Origin: Candidatus Thorarchaeota archaeon | Lineage (GTDB): Archaea; Asgardarchaeota; Thorarchaeia; Thorarchaeales; Thorarchaeaceae | Length of the DNA: 34,524 nucleotides | NCBI GenBank assembly: GCA_004524595.1 | Contig: SDOA01000034.1 | Span: forward strand, 1-34,524 | Direction of reading: 5' to 3' | Shown: positions 1 through 8,547 of the stretch, one piece after another | Layout: the number at the start of each line of letters is the position of its first letter | How positions within the stretch are numbered: the first letter of the stretch is position 1 | Made by a program: the position numbers and the translations under genes | Notes under the pieces: model-generated | Told to the model about the DNA's origin: nothing | The model's database searches: none | The model's input: the letters and a program-made list of their open reading frames with translations, nothing else

Positions 1-200
1 ATAAAGTGACGACGAATGGTTACTTCAATTCCTGTTTCAATTGGTTCACCAAGAGGAACCTCGATTATTCCTTCTTTCAGAGTTGGCATTGGCAGTTCAA
101 GCTTTTTTCCAGCCCTAATTTGTTCTGCAATTTCAGCGAGTAAATCTGCCAAGTTGCTCAATGTTTTCTCCTCTTCGAATTCATATTCCTCAATACGCAT
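1..200 (-). CDS. Amphi-Trp-like small protein, 5' part only
   Basis: The minus strand reads from an ATG at 200-198 with no stop to the window edge, giving 66 residues that begin MRIEEYEFEEEKT. An acidic start is followed by an amphipathic helix (LADLLAEIAEQIRAGKKLEL, residues 17-36), then a beta-rich part with charged and hydrophobic residues alternating. That order matches the small amphi-Trp domain family, whose function is unknown. The start is supported by GGAG/AGGA just upstream and by a TATA-like TGTTTATGC at about 217-225 on the same strand, which would give a very short leader. The diagnostic C-terminal end with its Trp lies outside the window, so the family call is tentative. A plus-strand open frame covering 16-258 is its shadow. 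Confidence 0.55.
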   Translation of the reverse strand, partial: MRIEEYEFEEEKTLSNLADLLAEIAEQIRAGKKLELPMPTLKEGIIEVPLGEPIETGIEVTIRRHF

Positions 201-546
201 ATTCCTGGCTCCTAGGCATAAACATTTCTTTCAGAAATCAAATTTTACCCCTTTTTAGGGTAACTGTTATGTCAAATCATGATTTTTTATGCATTCGGCT
301 CTGGAACGAGAGAATTCTCTTGGGATACAATAATATTGGGAGTTATTAGAATTTCAATTGATAATATTCCAAGATCACATTTTTCTTCGGTAGCAATATA
401 GAGTTCTCTGAATAAGTTCTATCAACTCTCAAATATACCCTGATGAAAATGATCCAAAACCTGAAACCATCATGCTTAATTGTGAAGTGAAAGTGACTGC
501 TCTTATTGGCTTTAAGTCATTTCAATCATCCAAGGAGACCTTCGTC
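201..546. other. Divergent intergenic region before TrpRS
   Basis: This 346-nt stretch holds no convincing gene. A TATA-like CAAATATACC near 429-438 points to the right. If it is used, transcripts start near 460 and the TrpRS leader is about 85 nt. The open frame of TrpRS extends upstream to an ATG at 472, but those 25 extra residues do not resemble TrpRS N-termini and contain no Trp codon. A weak palindrome-like T-rich element (ACCCCTTTTTAGGGT) lies near 247-261. No tRNA cloverleaf or riboswitch was seen. Confidence 0.4.
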
Positions 547-1695
547 ATGAAAGACGAAAACAATGATATGATAGTCACACCATATGAGGTCAGCGGTACA
601 CTGGATTATGATAGAATAATCGAGGAGTTTGGCACTCAACGGATAACCGATCAACTCAAGAAACGTATCTTCAAACTCGCAGGGGACCGCCATTTCTTGT
701 TAGAGAGAGACCTATTCTTCTCACATAGAGGCCTTGAATGGTTACTCACTGAATACGAACGAGGAAATCCTTTCATCATATATACTGGAAGAGGCCCTAG
801 TGGTCATACCCATATAGGTCATCTTGTACCTTGGATGTTTACAAAATGGTTTCAAGATAGGATGAAGACTCGTCTTTACTTCCAGATGACAAATGATGAG
901 AAATATTTCTTTAATCCTCATCTCAATCTTGATGATGTAAAACAGTATACTTATGAGAATACGCTTGATTTGCTTGCACTAGGATTTAATCCTGAAGACA
1001 CGTATATAATTCAAGACATAGAACACATAGATATGTTATATGAGATTGCAGTTGAGGTGGCACGTAAGGTCACTTTTTCGACTGTAAAAGCAACATTTGG
1101 ATTTGATAATAGTACTAACATTGGTTCTATCTGGCACCCTGCCATCCAAGCAGTTCCTGCATTTTTGCACTCGTGGATTTATGGGAAGAAGACTCCCTGT
1201 GTCATTCCGTGCGCAATCGATCAGGACCCTTTCTGGCGAGTGACACGCGATGTTGCTGAAAAGCTCGGATACTATAAACCAGCAAGCATCCAATGTATGT
1301 TCGTTCCTGGTCTAAAGGAAGGTGGAAAGATGTCCGCTTCTGACCCTATGTCTGCTGTCTTCACAACGGACACTCCAAAACTGGCAAAGAAGAAAGTTAT
1401 GGCTGCGTTTACTGGAGGTCGAGCAACAGTTGAGGAACAACGAAAACTAGGTGCAAATCCAGACATCTGTAGTGTCTTCAAATACTACAACTTTCTCTTT
1501 ATGCCAGATGAAAAGGATTTGGCTGATATCGAGATTAAATGTAGAAGTGGAGAAATTCTCTGTGGAGAATGTAAGCAGATACTTGCACCAATGATGATGG
1601 CGTTCCTTGAGAAACATCAAGCAGCTCGAGAGAATGTGAAAGATAGAGTAGATGAGTTTTCAGCTTCAAGACTCCGAGAAGATATTAAAAGATAG
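547..1695 (+). CDS. trpS: Tryptophanyl-tRNA synthetase (archaeal/eukaryal type)
   Basis: Cytosolic class I aminoacyl-tRNA synthetase that charges tRNA-Trp with tryptophan using ATP. The protein is 382 residues. The nucleotide-binding HIGH-type motif is HTHIGH (residues 87-92) inside GRGPSGHTHIGHLVP, and the KMSKS-type loop is KMSAS (261-265). Both are in the forms usual for archaeal and eukaryal TrpRS, as is the N-terminal phrase VTPYEVSG followed by DYDRIIEEFGT. I chose ATG 547 because GGAG at 533-536 lies about 10 nt before it and because family members start just before this phrase. The frame is open back to ATG 472, but that extension looks unlike the family. A strong hairpin terminator follows the stop. 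The gene looks intact and vertically inherited. Confidence 0.95.
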   Translation: MKDENNDMIVTPYEVSGTLDYDRIIEEFGTQRITDQLKKRIFKLAGDRHFLLERDLFFSHRGLEWLLTEYERGNPFIIYTGRGPSGHTHIGHLVPWMFTKWFQDRMKTRLYFQMTNDEKYFFNPHLNLDDVKQYTYENTLDLLALGFNPEDTYIIQDIEHIDMLYEIAVEVARKVTFSTVKATFGFDNSTNIGSIWHPAIQAVPAFLHSWIYGKKTPCVIPCAIDQDPFWRVTRDVAEKLGYYKPASIQCMFVPGLKEGGKMSASDPMSAVFTTDTPKLAKKKVMAAFTGGRATVEEQRKLGANPDICSVFKYYNFLFMPDEKDLADIEIKCRSGEILCGECKQILAPMMMAFLEKHQAARENVKDRVDEFSASRLREDIKR

Positions 1696-1710
1696 CATCC
1701 TATTTACTCA

Positions 1711-1750
1711 ATCACGGGTATTATACCCGTGATTTCTCTCTTCTTTTTTC
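1711..1750 (+). terminator. Hairpin plus T-run after trpS
   Basis: A perfect 10-bp stem (ATCACGGGTA 1711-1720 with TACCCGTGAT 1724-1733) with a TTA loop is followed by a pyrimidine-rich tract ending TTCTTTTTTC. It starts 15 nt after the trpS stop. Its form is that of a bacterial intrinsic terminator. Confidence 0.8.
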
Positions 1751-1851
1751 ATAATCAGAGTTACCCATACTTTTATCACTTGGATATTTCGCCCTCCGAT
1801 GGTAGGGAAGGAGAGTCAGTATATGGAATTAAATAGAAGGTAAATTCCAAA

Positions 1852-2607
1852 ATGATTGAAATTATTGTTCCAATTTTGATTGCTGCATTTCTAATGGAGT
1901 TTATTGACTCGACAGTTGGTGGTGGTTTTGGGACTGTCTTATCCCCATTACTTCTCATTTTTGGCTACGAGCCAATTGCTGTTGTTTCCTCAATCCTCCT
2001 TAGTGAGATAATGACGGGTTTTTTGGTTGGAATTTTGCATGACAGGGCGAGTTCTCTTGAAATCATGAAATCTCGAGAAGCCAAGATCACACTAGCTATC
2101 TTCATGTTATCTGGCGTTCTTGCTAGCCTATTCGCAATGATTGTTGTCGTTTCAGTTGATGCATTATTTGTAAAAACATACATTGCAGTTCTTGTCATGG
2201 CAATGGGAATTCTTATGCTCTATAATCGAAATGAAACCAGAGTATTTTCATTCAAGGTCATTACCTTCCTAGGACTGCTTTGCGGCTTTAACAAAACTCT
2301 CTCCGGTGGTGGCTATGGACCCATAGCAACAAGTGGGCAAATAATCAATGGTGCAAGTCCAAAACTTTCAATCGCAATCACTTCAATCTCAGAAGCTGTC
2401 ATATGCGTTGTTTCTTTCATCGGTTATTACCTGCTGTTTGGAATTGAAAATATGTCACTATTAGTGAGTATACTTATTGGTGCTATATTGGCAACTCCAA
2501 TCTCAGCATTTGCAGTTTCTAAAACAAAGGAGCGAAATCTAACACAGATAATTGCAGTATCTGTGCTTATCATTGGAGCAATCTTATTGATTAAACTCTT
2601 CATATAG
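1852..2607 (+). CDS. TauE/SafE (TSUP) family membrane transporter
   Basis: A 251-residue integral membrane protein with about 7-8 hydrophobic helices. The N-terminal helix carries MEFIDSTVGGGFGTVLSPLLLIFGY, the first half of the duplicated TSUP signature, and the second copy is GFNKTLSGGGYGPIATSGQII (around residues 145-165). TSUP proteins move sulfur-containing anions or organic acids such as sulfite, sulfoacetate or taurine-derived products. Substrate cannot be read from sequence. Start ATG 1852 has GAAGGT 12-17 nt upstream, and a TATA-like CTTTTATC lies near 1770. It stands alone between the trpS terminator and the CPBP gene, so no pathway context helps. The family call is secure. Confidence 0.85.
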   Translation: MIEIIVPILIAAFLMEFIDSTVGGGFGTVLSPLLLIFGYEPIAVVSSILLSEIMTGFLVGILHDRASSLEIMKSREAKITLAIFMLSGVLASLFAMIVVVSVDALFVKTYIAVLVMAMGILMLYNRNETRVFSFKVITFLGLLCGFNKTLSGGGYGPIATSGQIINGASPKLSIAITSISEAVICVVSFIGYYLLFGIENMSLLVSILIGAILATPISAFAVSKTKERNLTQIIAVSVLIIGAILLIKLFI

Positions 2608-2667
2608 ACAAATTTTTCAATCTAAAGTAAAGAGGTTATAGAGGATACCGAAAAGAAACTAGTTATC

Positions 2668-2689
2668 TGTGAGTTATTCTAGGCTCACA
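2668..2689. promoter_or_regulatory. Small dyad upstream of CPBP gene
   Basis: TGTGAG at 2668-2673 is repeated inverted as CTCACA at 2684-2689, 22 nt before the start codon at 2712. It could be an operator or a short mRNA hairpin. The arms are only 6 bp, so chance is possible. Confidence 0.25.
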
Positions 2690-2711
2690 TTACAGAGCGG
2701 TGTGAAATTCT

Positions 2712-3425
2712 ATGATTGAATGGCTAATAGCGTTAGGAATAGGGCTAACGATTTCAGTAATCATCTACTCTCTATCTTTCAGTATTATGATGATTGTCAA
2801 GAAAAAAGGAAAAATGAAATCAAACATCGTTCATTCTAATCCATGGATGACCTCTGCTGTTGTGAGCCCGTTTGTCCTCCTCCTGTCGTTTGCAGCCATT
2901 TTTTTCCTGAGTTCTGGCTCATTGCAATTGTGGGGTTTTCAAATTCCTTCGGTGTCAACAATAACGTTGCTTGGTTCAATTGGACTGATCGTTGCCTGTA
3001 TTATTCTCTTTGTTAGTGAGCACCTATCGCCAACTCCAGACAAGATGAATCCTCCTGAAGATCGACGAAGTCGTGTATTATTCTTCATCTTCATCGTATT
3101 GCTAGCAAGTGTTTCCGAAGAAATACTATTTCGTGGCTTCTTACAGAATATTTTAGATAACACTATTCTATTCCAAATTAATTTTGAGTGGTTCTCCATT
3201 ACATCTGGAGCTATTGTATCTGCCATTCTATTTGGTCTTATTCATGTTGCTCCTGCTAAACAGATGGGATTATCTGTACCAGTTCTATCCTTTTCTGCAA
3301 TGATTCTAGGATTATTTGCTGGGATCTTTTTGACGATATCAGGTAGTTTGATTCTCCCAATTATGTTGCACATTGAATTCAACTTCGTTGGGTTTATGCT
3401 TGGAATTTCATCAAAATCACCATGA
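2712..3425 (+). CDS. CPBP-family intramembrane metalloprotease
   Basis: A 237-residue multi-span membrane protein of the CPBP (Abi/Rce1-like) family, whose best-known members cleave CAAX-type or other membrane substrates; its own substrate is unknown. All three conserved motifs are present: EEILFR (E136, E137, R141), the second-motif histidine in LIHVAP (H178), and HIEFN (H220 and N224). About seven hydrophobic segments surround them. ATG 2712 lies a few bases after GGTGTGA. A small dyad at 2668-2689 precedes it. It has the same orientation as the TSUP gene 104 nt upstream, but there is no sign that they are functionally linked. The catalytic residues argue for an active enzyme. Confidence 0.88.
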   Translation: MIEWLIALGIGLTISVIIYSLSFSIMMIVKKKGKMKSNIVHSNPWMTSAVVSPFVLLLSFAAIFFLSSGSLQLWGFQIPSVSTITLLGSIGLIVACIILFVSEHLSPTPDKMNPPEDRRSRVLFFIFIVLLASVSEEILFRGFLQNILDNTILFQINFEWFSITSGAIVSAILFGLIHVAPAKQMGLSVPVLSFSAMILGLFAGIFLTISGSLILPIMLHIEFNFVGFMLGISSKSP

Positions 3426-3510
3426 CTTTTCGATGTTAGTTAATCACCATAACTCTAAATAGAACTCACACACATTTTTTGTCTAGATACAGACTCTGGA
3501 GAGTTTGACA

Positions 3511-4548
3511 ATGGGTTCTGAAGCACAAACGGCTGACATGTTCAAATGTCCCGTCTGCAATGGTAATGTTAAGACCGGACCCGATGATGTTGTTATTACT
3601 TGTACATATTGTGGTAGCACAACCACGATTGAAGGAAAGGCGATAGGCGACCACCTCATGGAAATTGCTGTCGATGCTGACACACGATTGCAGGGTTTCC
3701 TGACATTCCTAGATAAAAACAAAGGAATGAACAAAGGTCTTGTAAGGGCTGCTCAGGTTGTTGAAAATCGCTTGATCTATGTCCCAGTTTGGACAGCCAA
3801 GGTAAAGGCTGACAGCTACTACAAGGGGTACAAAACAGTCCAGGTGCCGGTCCAGAAAACTAGGACAGTTCGAGATTCCGATGGGAAGACAAGAACTGAG
3901 ACCTATACAGACTATGAAACAGGTTATGTGCCTGTTCAATCAGAATTGCACACTGATACTGACGAGCCTCAACTTGCCAGGAAAGGTGCTCGATTCTATG
4001 GTCTGGAGGATTATTTGAATACTTGCAAACCAGAAAAAGGAGTTCCTTATGATTTTGAAAAGATCAAGGACCTTGATCCAATTGTCTTGAATGCTGAGAT
4101 TGGACAAGAGGAGTTTGAAAGGACTATTCACGGAAGGGTTGCTGATAACCATCGCGCTCAGGCTAAGAGTGGTCTTACAGAACTCTTTGATTGTCGAACA
4201 ACGACAAACGTCAGGAATACCACCTATATGCAAGCTCCATTTTCCTTGATAAGATACAAATTCCAAGGCGATCTCTATAAGGCTGCTATTGATGGTCATT
4301 CCGGAAAAGTTGTTCTTGGAGAGATACCTATAACTAAAGGACAACGTATCATGTGGGCATTGATTGGTCTAATTGGGATCATTGTTGCAGGGTTTGGTGG
4401 AGAATTCCTCATTAGAGGAATCGAAGACACCACAGACGCAGGAGCCATGTTATTCATAATTGGAGCGCTTGCAGCAATTGTAGGTATAGTCATGACTTTC
4501 TTTGGATTTAGGGTGTTGATTATGACAGAGCGGATTAAGAAGGGGTGA
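3511..4548 (+). CDS. Zinc-ribbon protein with C-terminal membrane hairpin (copy 1)
   Basis: 345 residues of unknown function. An N-terminal zinc ribbon has CPVC (C13, C16) and CTYC (C31, C34). A beta-rich middle part has an IYVPVW phrase at about residues 90-95 and YKAAIDGHSGKVVLGEIP shortly before the membrane part. Two closely spaced hydrophobic helices follow (about 284-335), and the tail is basic. Large families of zinc-ribbon membrane proteins have this order, but no biochemical role is established to my knowledge. ATG 3511 is preferred to TTG 3505 because GGAG at 3498-3501 gives better spacing. A TATA-like TCTAAATAG lies near 3454. A related gene follows within 6 nt, so the two are probably co-translated. 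Confidence 0.85.
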   Translation: MGSEAQTADMFKCPVCNGNVKTGPDDVVITCTYCGSTTTIEGKAIGDHLMEIAVDADTRLQGFLTFLDKNKGMNKGLVRAAQVVENRLIYVPVWTAKVKADSYYKGYKTVQVPVQKTRTVRDSDGKTRTETYTDYETGYVPVQSELHTDTDEPQLARKGARFYGLEDYLNTCKPEKGVPYDFEKIKDLDPIVLNAEIGQEEFERTIHGRVADNHRAQAKSGLTELFDCRTTTNVRNTTYMQAPFSLIRYKFQGDLYKAAIDGHSGKVVLGEIPITKGQRIMWALIGLIGIIVAGFGGEFLIRGIEDTTDAGAMLFIIGALAAIVGIVMTFFGFRVLIMTERIKKG

Positions 4549-4553
4549 TAATG

Positions 4554-5528
4554 ATGGCAAGATGTAATTTTTGTGATGCTAATTTTAATGCAGGGCCCGG
4601 AGACCTTCTACTTGTCTGTCCCTACTGTGGGACTGCCCAGACAACTGACGGTGTGAAGTTCAAAGACCACTACATGATTCGCGTTCACTTTGACCAAAGC
4701 GCAGCACAGACGACCCTTCTTGACTGGGTATCAAAACAATTAGGAGTACCCCAAGATCTTCCTACAACTGCCAGGTTCTTGAAAGCAGAACAGATTTGGT
4801 ATCCGTTCTGGATAAGTAGAGTGGATGCAGATACCAATTATCAAGGTCTTGGTCGTGATGCTACATTCCATGATGAGTGGCCACAACGACGTGGTGCATA
4901 CAAACGAATTCAATACTTCTGGAAACCCGAATCAGGTCGGTTCACTAGGCGCCATGAAATTAACATCGCAGGCGTTAAGGATATTGATGCGGATATTCGT
5001 TCTCATCCGATTCCAACACGAGCGAAAGAATTCTTTAGCCACGCTCATGCGGAAGAATTCGATGGCAAGGTGTTACACAGTAACATTAGCGAAGAGGACG
5101 CAAAGAACTTAGCTCGTCAAATGGCTTTTGAGCGGCAGACTAATCTTGTCCTACAGGAAGTTGACAAGATAGAATCAAGGACTGATAACATCGATGTAGG
5201 AGAAACTTTCCTCATCCATGTTCCTGTTTGGGAGCTGGAGTATCGATATGGGAAACGAAAATACAATGCTTCTGTTTCTGCACCAACTGGTTATGTCATA
5301 GAAAGTAAGTACCCAAGATCCATGGCTTTCAGAGCTGGGGGCATAGGATTTGGTCTATTCATGCTGCTGATTGGTGTAGTTCTAATAGCATTTGCGTTAG
5401 ATGTTTTCAACATTGGTTCTGACATACTGCGTGGTGGCGGTTTGCTTTCAGGTGGTCTGTTATCCATAATTGGACTCGTACTATTGTATAAAGGTGCATC
5501 AAGTAAAGAAGCTAAGGAAAAGATTTAG
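4554..5528 (+). CDS. Zinc-ribbon protein with C-terminal membrane hairpin (copy 2)
   Basis: 324 residues, a diverged relative of the gene just upstream. It has a zinc ribbon with CNFC (C4, C7) and CPYC (C22, C25), a matching IWYPFW phrase at about residue 82, a beta-rich middle, then two hydrophobic helices near the C-terminus and a charged tail. The start is ambiguous between ATG 4551 and ATG 4554. I chose 4554 because AGGGGTGA, which includes the upstream stop, then sits 5 nt away. The longer GTG 4545 start would overlap the upstream gene by four bases. The spacing suggests translational coupling and perhaps a hetero-oligomer. Function is unknown. A hairpin terminator follows directly. Confidence 0.85.
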   Translation: MARCNFCDANFNAGPGDLLLVCPYCGTAQTTDGVKFKDHYMIRVHFDQSAAQTTLLDWVSKQLGVPQDLPTTARFLKAEQIWYPFWISRVDADTNYQGLGRDATFHDEWPQRRGAYKRIQYFWKPESGRFTRRHEINIAGVKDIDADIRSHPIPTRAKEFFSHAHAEEFDGKVLHSNISEEDAKNLARQMAFERQTNLVLQEVDKIESRTDNIDVGETFLIHVPVWELEYRYGKRKYNASVSAPTGYVIESKYPRSMAFRAGGIGFGLFMLLIGVVLIAFALDVFNIGSDILRGGGLLSGGLLSIIGLVLLYKGASSKEAKEKI

Positions 5529-5529
5529 T

Positions 5530-5558
5530 GCAGAGCTTAGGCTCTGCCTCTTTTTTTT
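5530..5558 (+). terminator. Hairpin plus T-run after the zinc-ribbon pair
   Basis: A perfect 7-bp stem GCAGAGC (5530-5536) / GCTCTGC (5541-5547) with loop TTAG is followed by CTC and eight T (5551-5558). It begins two bases after the stop codon. The T-run touches the end of the convergent Nre-like gene. Confidence 0.8.
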
Positions 5559-6714
5559 ATCTATTAGTTGGTGAGTTATTCTCAATAATTCTAAACACAC
5601 CGGTGAAGCTATCTACAAGTGAATCTTTTTTTGTCCAAACTGAGATATCAGGAGAAAGTAATGATTCTAAGACACTCAGAGTATTTTCTCTACTATCAAG
5701 TTCAATTTGTTGTGAACCGAGTGCTGCCTTTACGCCTGATCGCACAAGCCAGGGACCAAAAACATTGTTATTTCCATTCCTTGAGAAGTGGAAAATTGTA
5801 ATATGTGCAGACTCTTTTTTCTTGACCAAGTCGGAAAATGCAGAAAATCTGGCGTGGTCAGCAAAGACTGCTGTCTTCGAGTCTGATGCAGAACTTCTTG
5901 CTCCTTGTATGCTTACACCTCGATCCAAGCCATTCTCAATCCGTTCTATTCTCAAATAATCTACTTGTGATTCACCTGGTTGGGTTAGAATAGTGAAGTT
6001 ATCACCAAAGATTTCTGACATACTAAGACGATATGTTGTTGAAACTGGCTTTTCTAAGAGTTCCATCATACTTCGACTGATGTAACTATCAATTATTGCT
6101 TTATATGCTCCTCTTGATGGGACAAGCCTTCTACTGTCAAGTCTTCCCAATAGACCTACTGCCATTAGTCGTGCAACTTGATCCAGTGTGTATTCATAAT
6201 CAAAGAGTTTCCAAGATGCTTCAGAAACTGTGATATCTTGTTCAGTAATTCGTTTAGCCACTCTGCTGATTTCAGGTTCAGATATGATGTCAAATGATTT
6301 TGTGTAGACCAATGGACTCGCTGGAAGTTGACCACCTAGGGCATGAAGCTTCCTTGGGGGGAGGCTAGATGTTTCTACTTCAATAGCAACTGGACTCACA
6401 GACAAAGCAATTGTTTGAAGCGTTTCTATAATATCAGATGGCTCCATTGCACGTGCGTCAACTGGTACTGCGAATCTATATAGCCTTCTTCTCATCGAAG
6501 TGATGGCTTCTTTATCAAGACCACTCCATCCCTCAGGATGATCATAGATAGAGAGCCATTCAGATGGTTCTGTGGAAGCAAGAACACCAGCCATCAATAC
6601 AGGATATTTAGCTGCTTCGACAATTACCCCTGGTGGACTGAATGCTGTAACATGTCTGTTAGTCACAGGTTTTCCAAGTTGGGTTTGTATCATCTGAATG
6701 TGGTCAAGAGCCAT
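5557..6714 (-). CDS. Divergent Nre-family protein (archaeal DNA repair relative)
   Basis: 385 residues. Several stretches line up by eye with the archaeal Nre family (NreA/NreB, linked in haloarchaea to DNA damage repair with PCNA): an N-terminal SPPGVIVEAAKYPVLMAG, DHPEGWSG followed by MRRRL, then GLLGRLDSRRLVPSRGAYKA, and C-terminal FGPWLVRSGVKAAL, in the usual order. Differences matter: the N-terminal CxxC...C zinc motif of classical Nre is absent, PSRGAY replaces the usual PTRW phrase, and the C-terminus has no clear QxxLxxFF PCNA-binding motif. ATG 6714 is preceded by AGGGGT at good spacing. It is a single gene, divergent from the glycosyltransferase. The family call is mine from memory of motifs; the function is inferred and may have shifted. 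Confidence 0.65.
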   Translation of the reverse strand: MALDHIQMIQTQLGKPVTNRHVTAFSPPGVIVEAAKYPVLMAGVLASTEPSEWLSIYDHPEGWSGLDKEAITSMRRRLYRFAVPVDARAMEPSDIIETLQTIALSVSPVAIEVETSSLPPRKLHALGGQLPASPLVYTKSFDIISEPEISRVAKRITEQDITVSEASWKLFDYEYTLDQVARLMAVGLLGRLDSRRLVPSRGAYKAIIDSYISRSMMELLEKPVSTTYRLSMSEIFGDNFTILTQPGESQVDYLRIERIENGLDRGVSIQGARSSASDSKTAVFADHARFSAFSDLVKKKESAHITIFHFSRNGNNNVFGPWLVRSGVKAALGSQQIELDSRENTLSVLESLLSPDISVWTKKDSLVDSFTGVFRIIENNSPTNR

Positions 6715-6852
6715 CTAGCATACCCCTGTCTGAAGGTGGACCTATGTATAACTGGGAGCAATAGGCTAAGTTGATTCTCACTAGATTACCTACGCTTGAA
6801 TGAACGACATAAGAGGTGAGGGAGGTGTCCGAAACTAAATGCTTCAGAGAAA

Positions 6853-6862
6853 ACACATATAC
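6853..6862 (+). promoter_or_regulatory. TATA-like promoter of glycosyltransferase gene
   Basis: ACACATATAC lies 30-39 nt upstream of GTG 6892. A transcript starting about 25 nt downstream would have a leader of only about 9 nt, which fits the GTG start. Confidence 0.4.
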
Positions 6863-6891
6863 TGGTCTGATTTAGCTAGATTGGACGGCAG

Positions 6892-8493
6892 GTGATCCCA
6901 ATTCACGATACTGGTCCTGAGAAATTCTCTGCAAAAATAATGATACCCTCTGCAGTTAGTTTTCTCAAACACCACCGTGAAGATATCATTTTACTTGTGT
7001 TTTCTTTCATAGTTACTCTAGCTAGTAGTATTTACTACCTTGCGACAATGCTAACAATATCTGAGCCTGGGCTCACTCTTGATGACTCGTGGATCCACAT
7101 TCAATTTGCCCGTACAATCTTTGAAGGAACTCCATGGGAATATTCTCCAGGGTATCCAAGTACTGGTTCGACAAGCCCTCTATGGTCTGTTATTCTATCT
7201 ATTATCTTCTTCTTTACTTCTGACCAATTTGGTATTGTATGGGCTACTATTACCATTTCAACTACATTTTACATTGGCTCAACATTCCTCGTAGGACGCG
7301 TCATTACTAATTATACTGAGAGAATCCCCTTTGGACTATTAACTATGCTAGCATTTGTTATTATTCCTCGTAATACCTGGCTCATGTTATCTGGAATGGA
7401 AACTCCTCTGTTTGTCTTTATCCTATTACTTTCAATCATTATTTTAGATCATGAGGAGATTAAATATGATTTAATACTAGGAGTCCTTGCAGGGCTTGCC
7501 TATCTTTCTCGACCTGAAGGAATAATCATACTCTTTTGTATTCCTATACGATTTGTATTATTGGTGTATAGGAAAAAAATTGACCGAACTCGATTTGGTC
7601 TTTTCATACTATCGGGACTATTTGCTCTACTCATTATTTCACCTTGGATACTATACTGCCTTACAACTACAGGCTATCCATTACCTGACACATTCTATGC
7701 TAAAGTGCATCCTCCACTACCACATGAAATAGCGGCATGGGATTCTTGGTGGGTAGCATTTGTACGTGAAATGCTATATCTTCCGGTAGGTGCTATTTTG
7801 GGTATTATTCTAGTAAGCAAAGGAAAACCATTTGCTTGGATTCTACCTGTATCTCTGACCATTCTGTACAGATTTTCAACACCGTATGCAGCTTTAATTA
7901 ATAATGCAAGATATCTTGTTCCAGTCTTTGATCTCTTTTTAGTCGCAGCAATTGCCGCTGCAGCTTTAGTTTTCAAAATGATACTCTCACGGATTCTTGA
8001 ATTCCATGATAATGATTCGTTACATATAATTGGTGCATTACTGTTGGCTTTTATTATTATCACACCGATGGTTCCACACTATGTTTGGCAAGCAACAAAT
8101 TATGGCAAAGCTGCTGGCAACATCAATGATATGCAGGTACATCTTGGTTATTGGTTAAATGAAAATACACCTCCTGATGCTGTCTTTGCTACTCATGATG
8201 CAGGGGCTTTACGCTTCTTTTCTCAAAGAACTATGATTGATCTTGGTGGATTGGTAAGCCCTGATATTATCCATGGGAATATGACAAATCGAGAAAAGAT
8301 GCAATATCTCTATGACCATGGTTGTAACTATTTCGTTTTCTTCGACGAGCTGTTCAGTTTCTGGTCAATCTATTTTCCATATAATTCCTACCAAAAAATA
8401 TACACAGTCTTTCTCGAGGACAATGTTGTGTGCGGTAGAGATACTATGTCTGTTTTCAGAATCTATTGGGAACTGACCCCTTATCATCAATAA
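6892..8493 (+). CDS. GT-C fold membrane glycosyltransferase-like protein
   Basis: 533 residues with about ten or more hydrophobic helices. After the first helix comes LTLDDSWIHIQFAR (acidic pair D64-D65) and then PSTGSTSPLW. This layout, an acidic pair in the first outer loop, is typical of GT-C (GT39/PMT-like) enzymes that transfer sugar from a lipid-phosphate donor outside the membrane. The C-terminal part is a soluble loop region with NENTPPDAVFATHDAGALRFF. GTG 6892 is chosen because a TATA-like element fits it. The next ATG (6940) has no Shine-Dalgarno but would still keep the first helix. Acceptor and donor are unknown. Protein glycosylation is a reasonable guess, given the sequon-rich surface protein in the same window. 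Confidence 0.75.
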   Translation: MIPIHDTGPEKFSAKIMIPSAVSFLKHHREDIILLVFSFIVTLASSIYYLATMLTISEPGLTLDDSWIHIQFARTIFEGTPWEYSPGYPSTGSTSPLWSVILSIIFFFTSDQFGIVWATITISTTFYIGSTFLVGRVITNYTERIPFGLLTMLAFVIIPRNTWLMLSGMETPLFVFILLLSIIILDHEEIKYDLILGVLAGLAYLSRPEGIIILFCIPIRFVLLVYRKKIDRTRFGLFILSGLFALLIISPWILYCLTTTGYPLPDTFYAKVHPPLPHEIAAWDSWWVAFVREMLYLPVGAILGIILVSKGKPFAWILPVSLTILYRFSTPYAALINNARYLVPVFDLFLVAAIAAAALVFKMILSRILEFHDNDSLHIIGALLLAFIIITPMVPHYVWQATNYGKAAGNINDMQVHLGYWLNENTPPDAVFATHDAGALRFFSQRTMIDLGGLVSPDIIHGNMTNREKMQYLYDHGCNYFVFFDELFSFWSIYFPYNSYQKIYTVFLEDNVVCGRDTMSVFRIYWELTPYHQ

Positions 8494-8547
8494 TAGACAA
8501 CAGAGTCAAAAATCCTTAAATCAAAGGTCACTGACTGACAGTTATAG

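Noticed and set aside
16..258. Plus-strand 80-residue open frame at the left end
   Set aside because: It lies opposite the amphi-Trp-like gene, has Ser/Phe-rich low-quality composition, and the minus strand shows better coding pattern, ribosome site and TATA.
430..546. Trp attenuator or T-box leader before trpS
   Set aside because: No Trp codons, no paired terminator/antiterminator stems, and T-box leaders are not expected in archaea.
5528..5959. Plus-strand 143-residue open frame after the zinc-ribbon pair
   Set aside because: It is antisense to the Nre-like gene, its reading begins inside a terminator hairpin, and its composition is that of a shadow frame.
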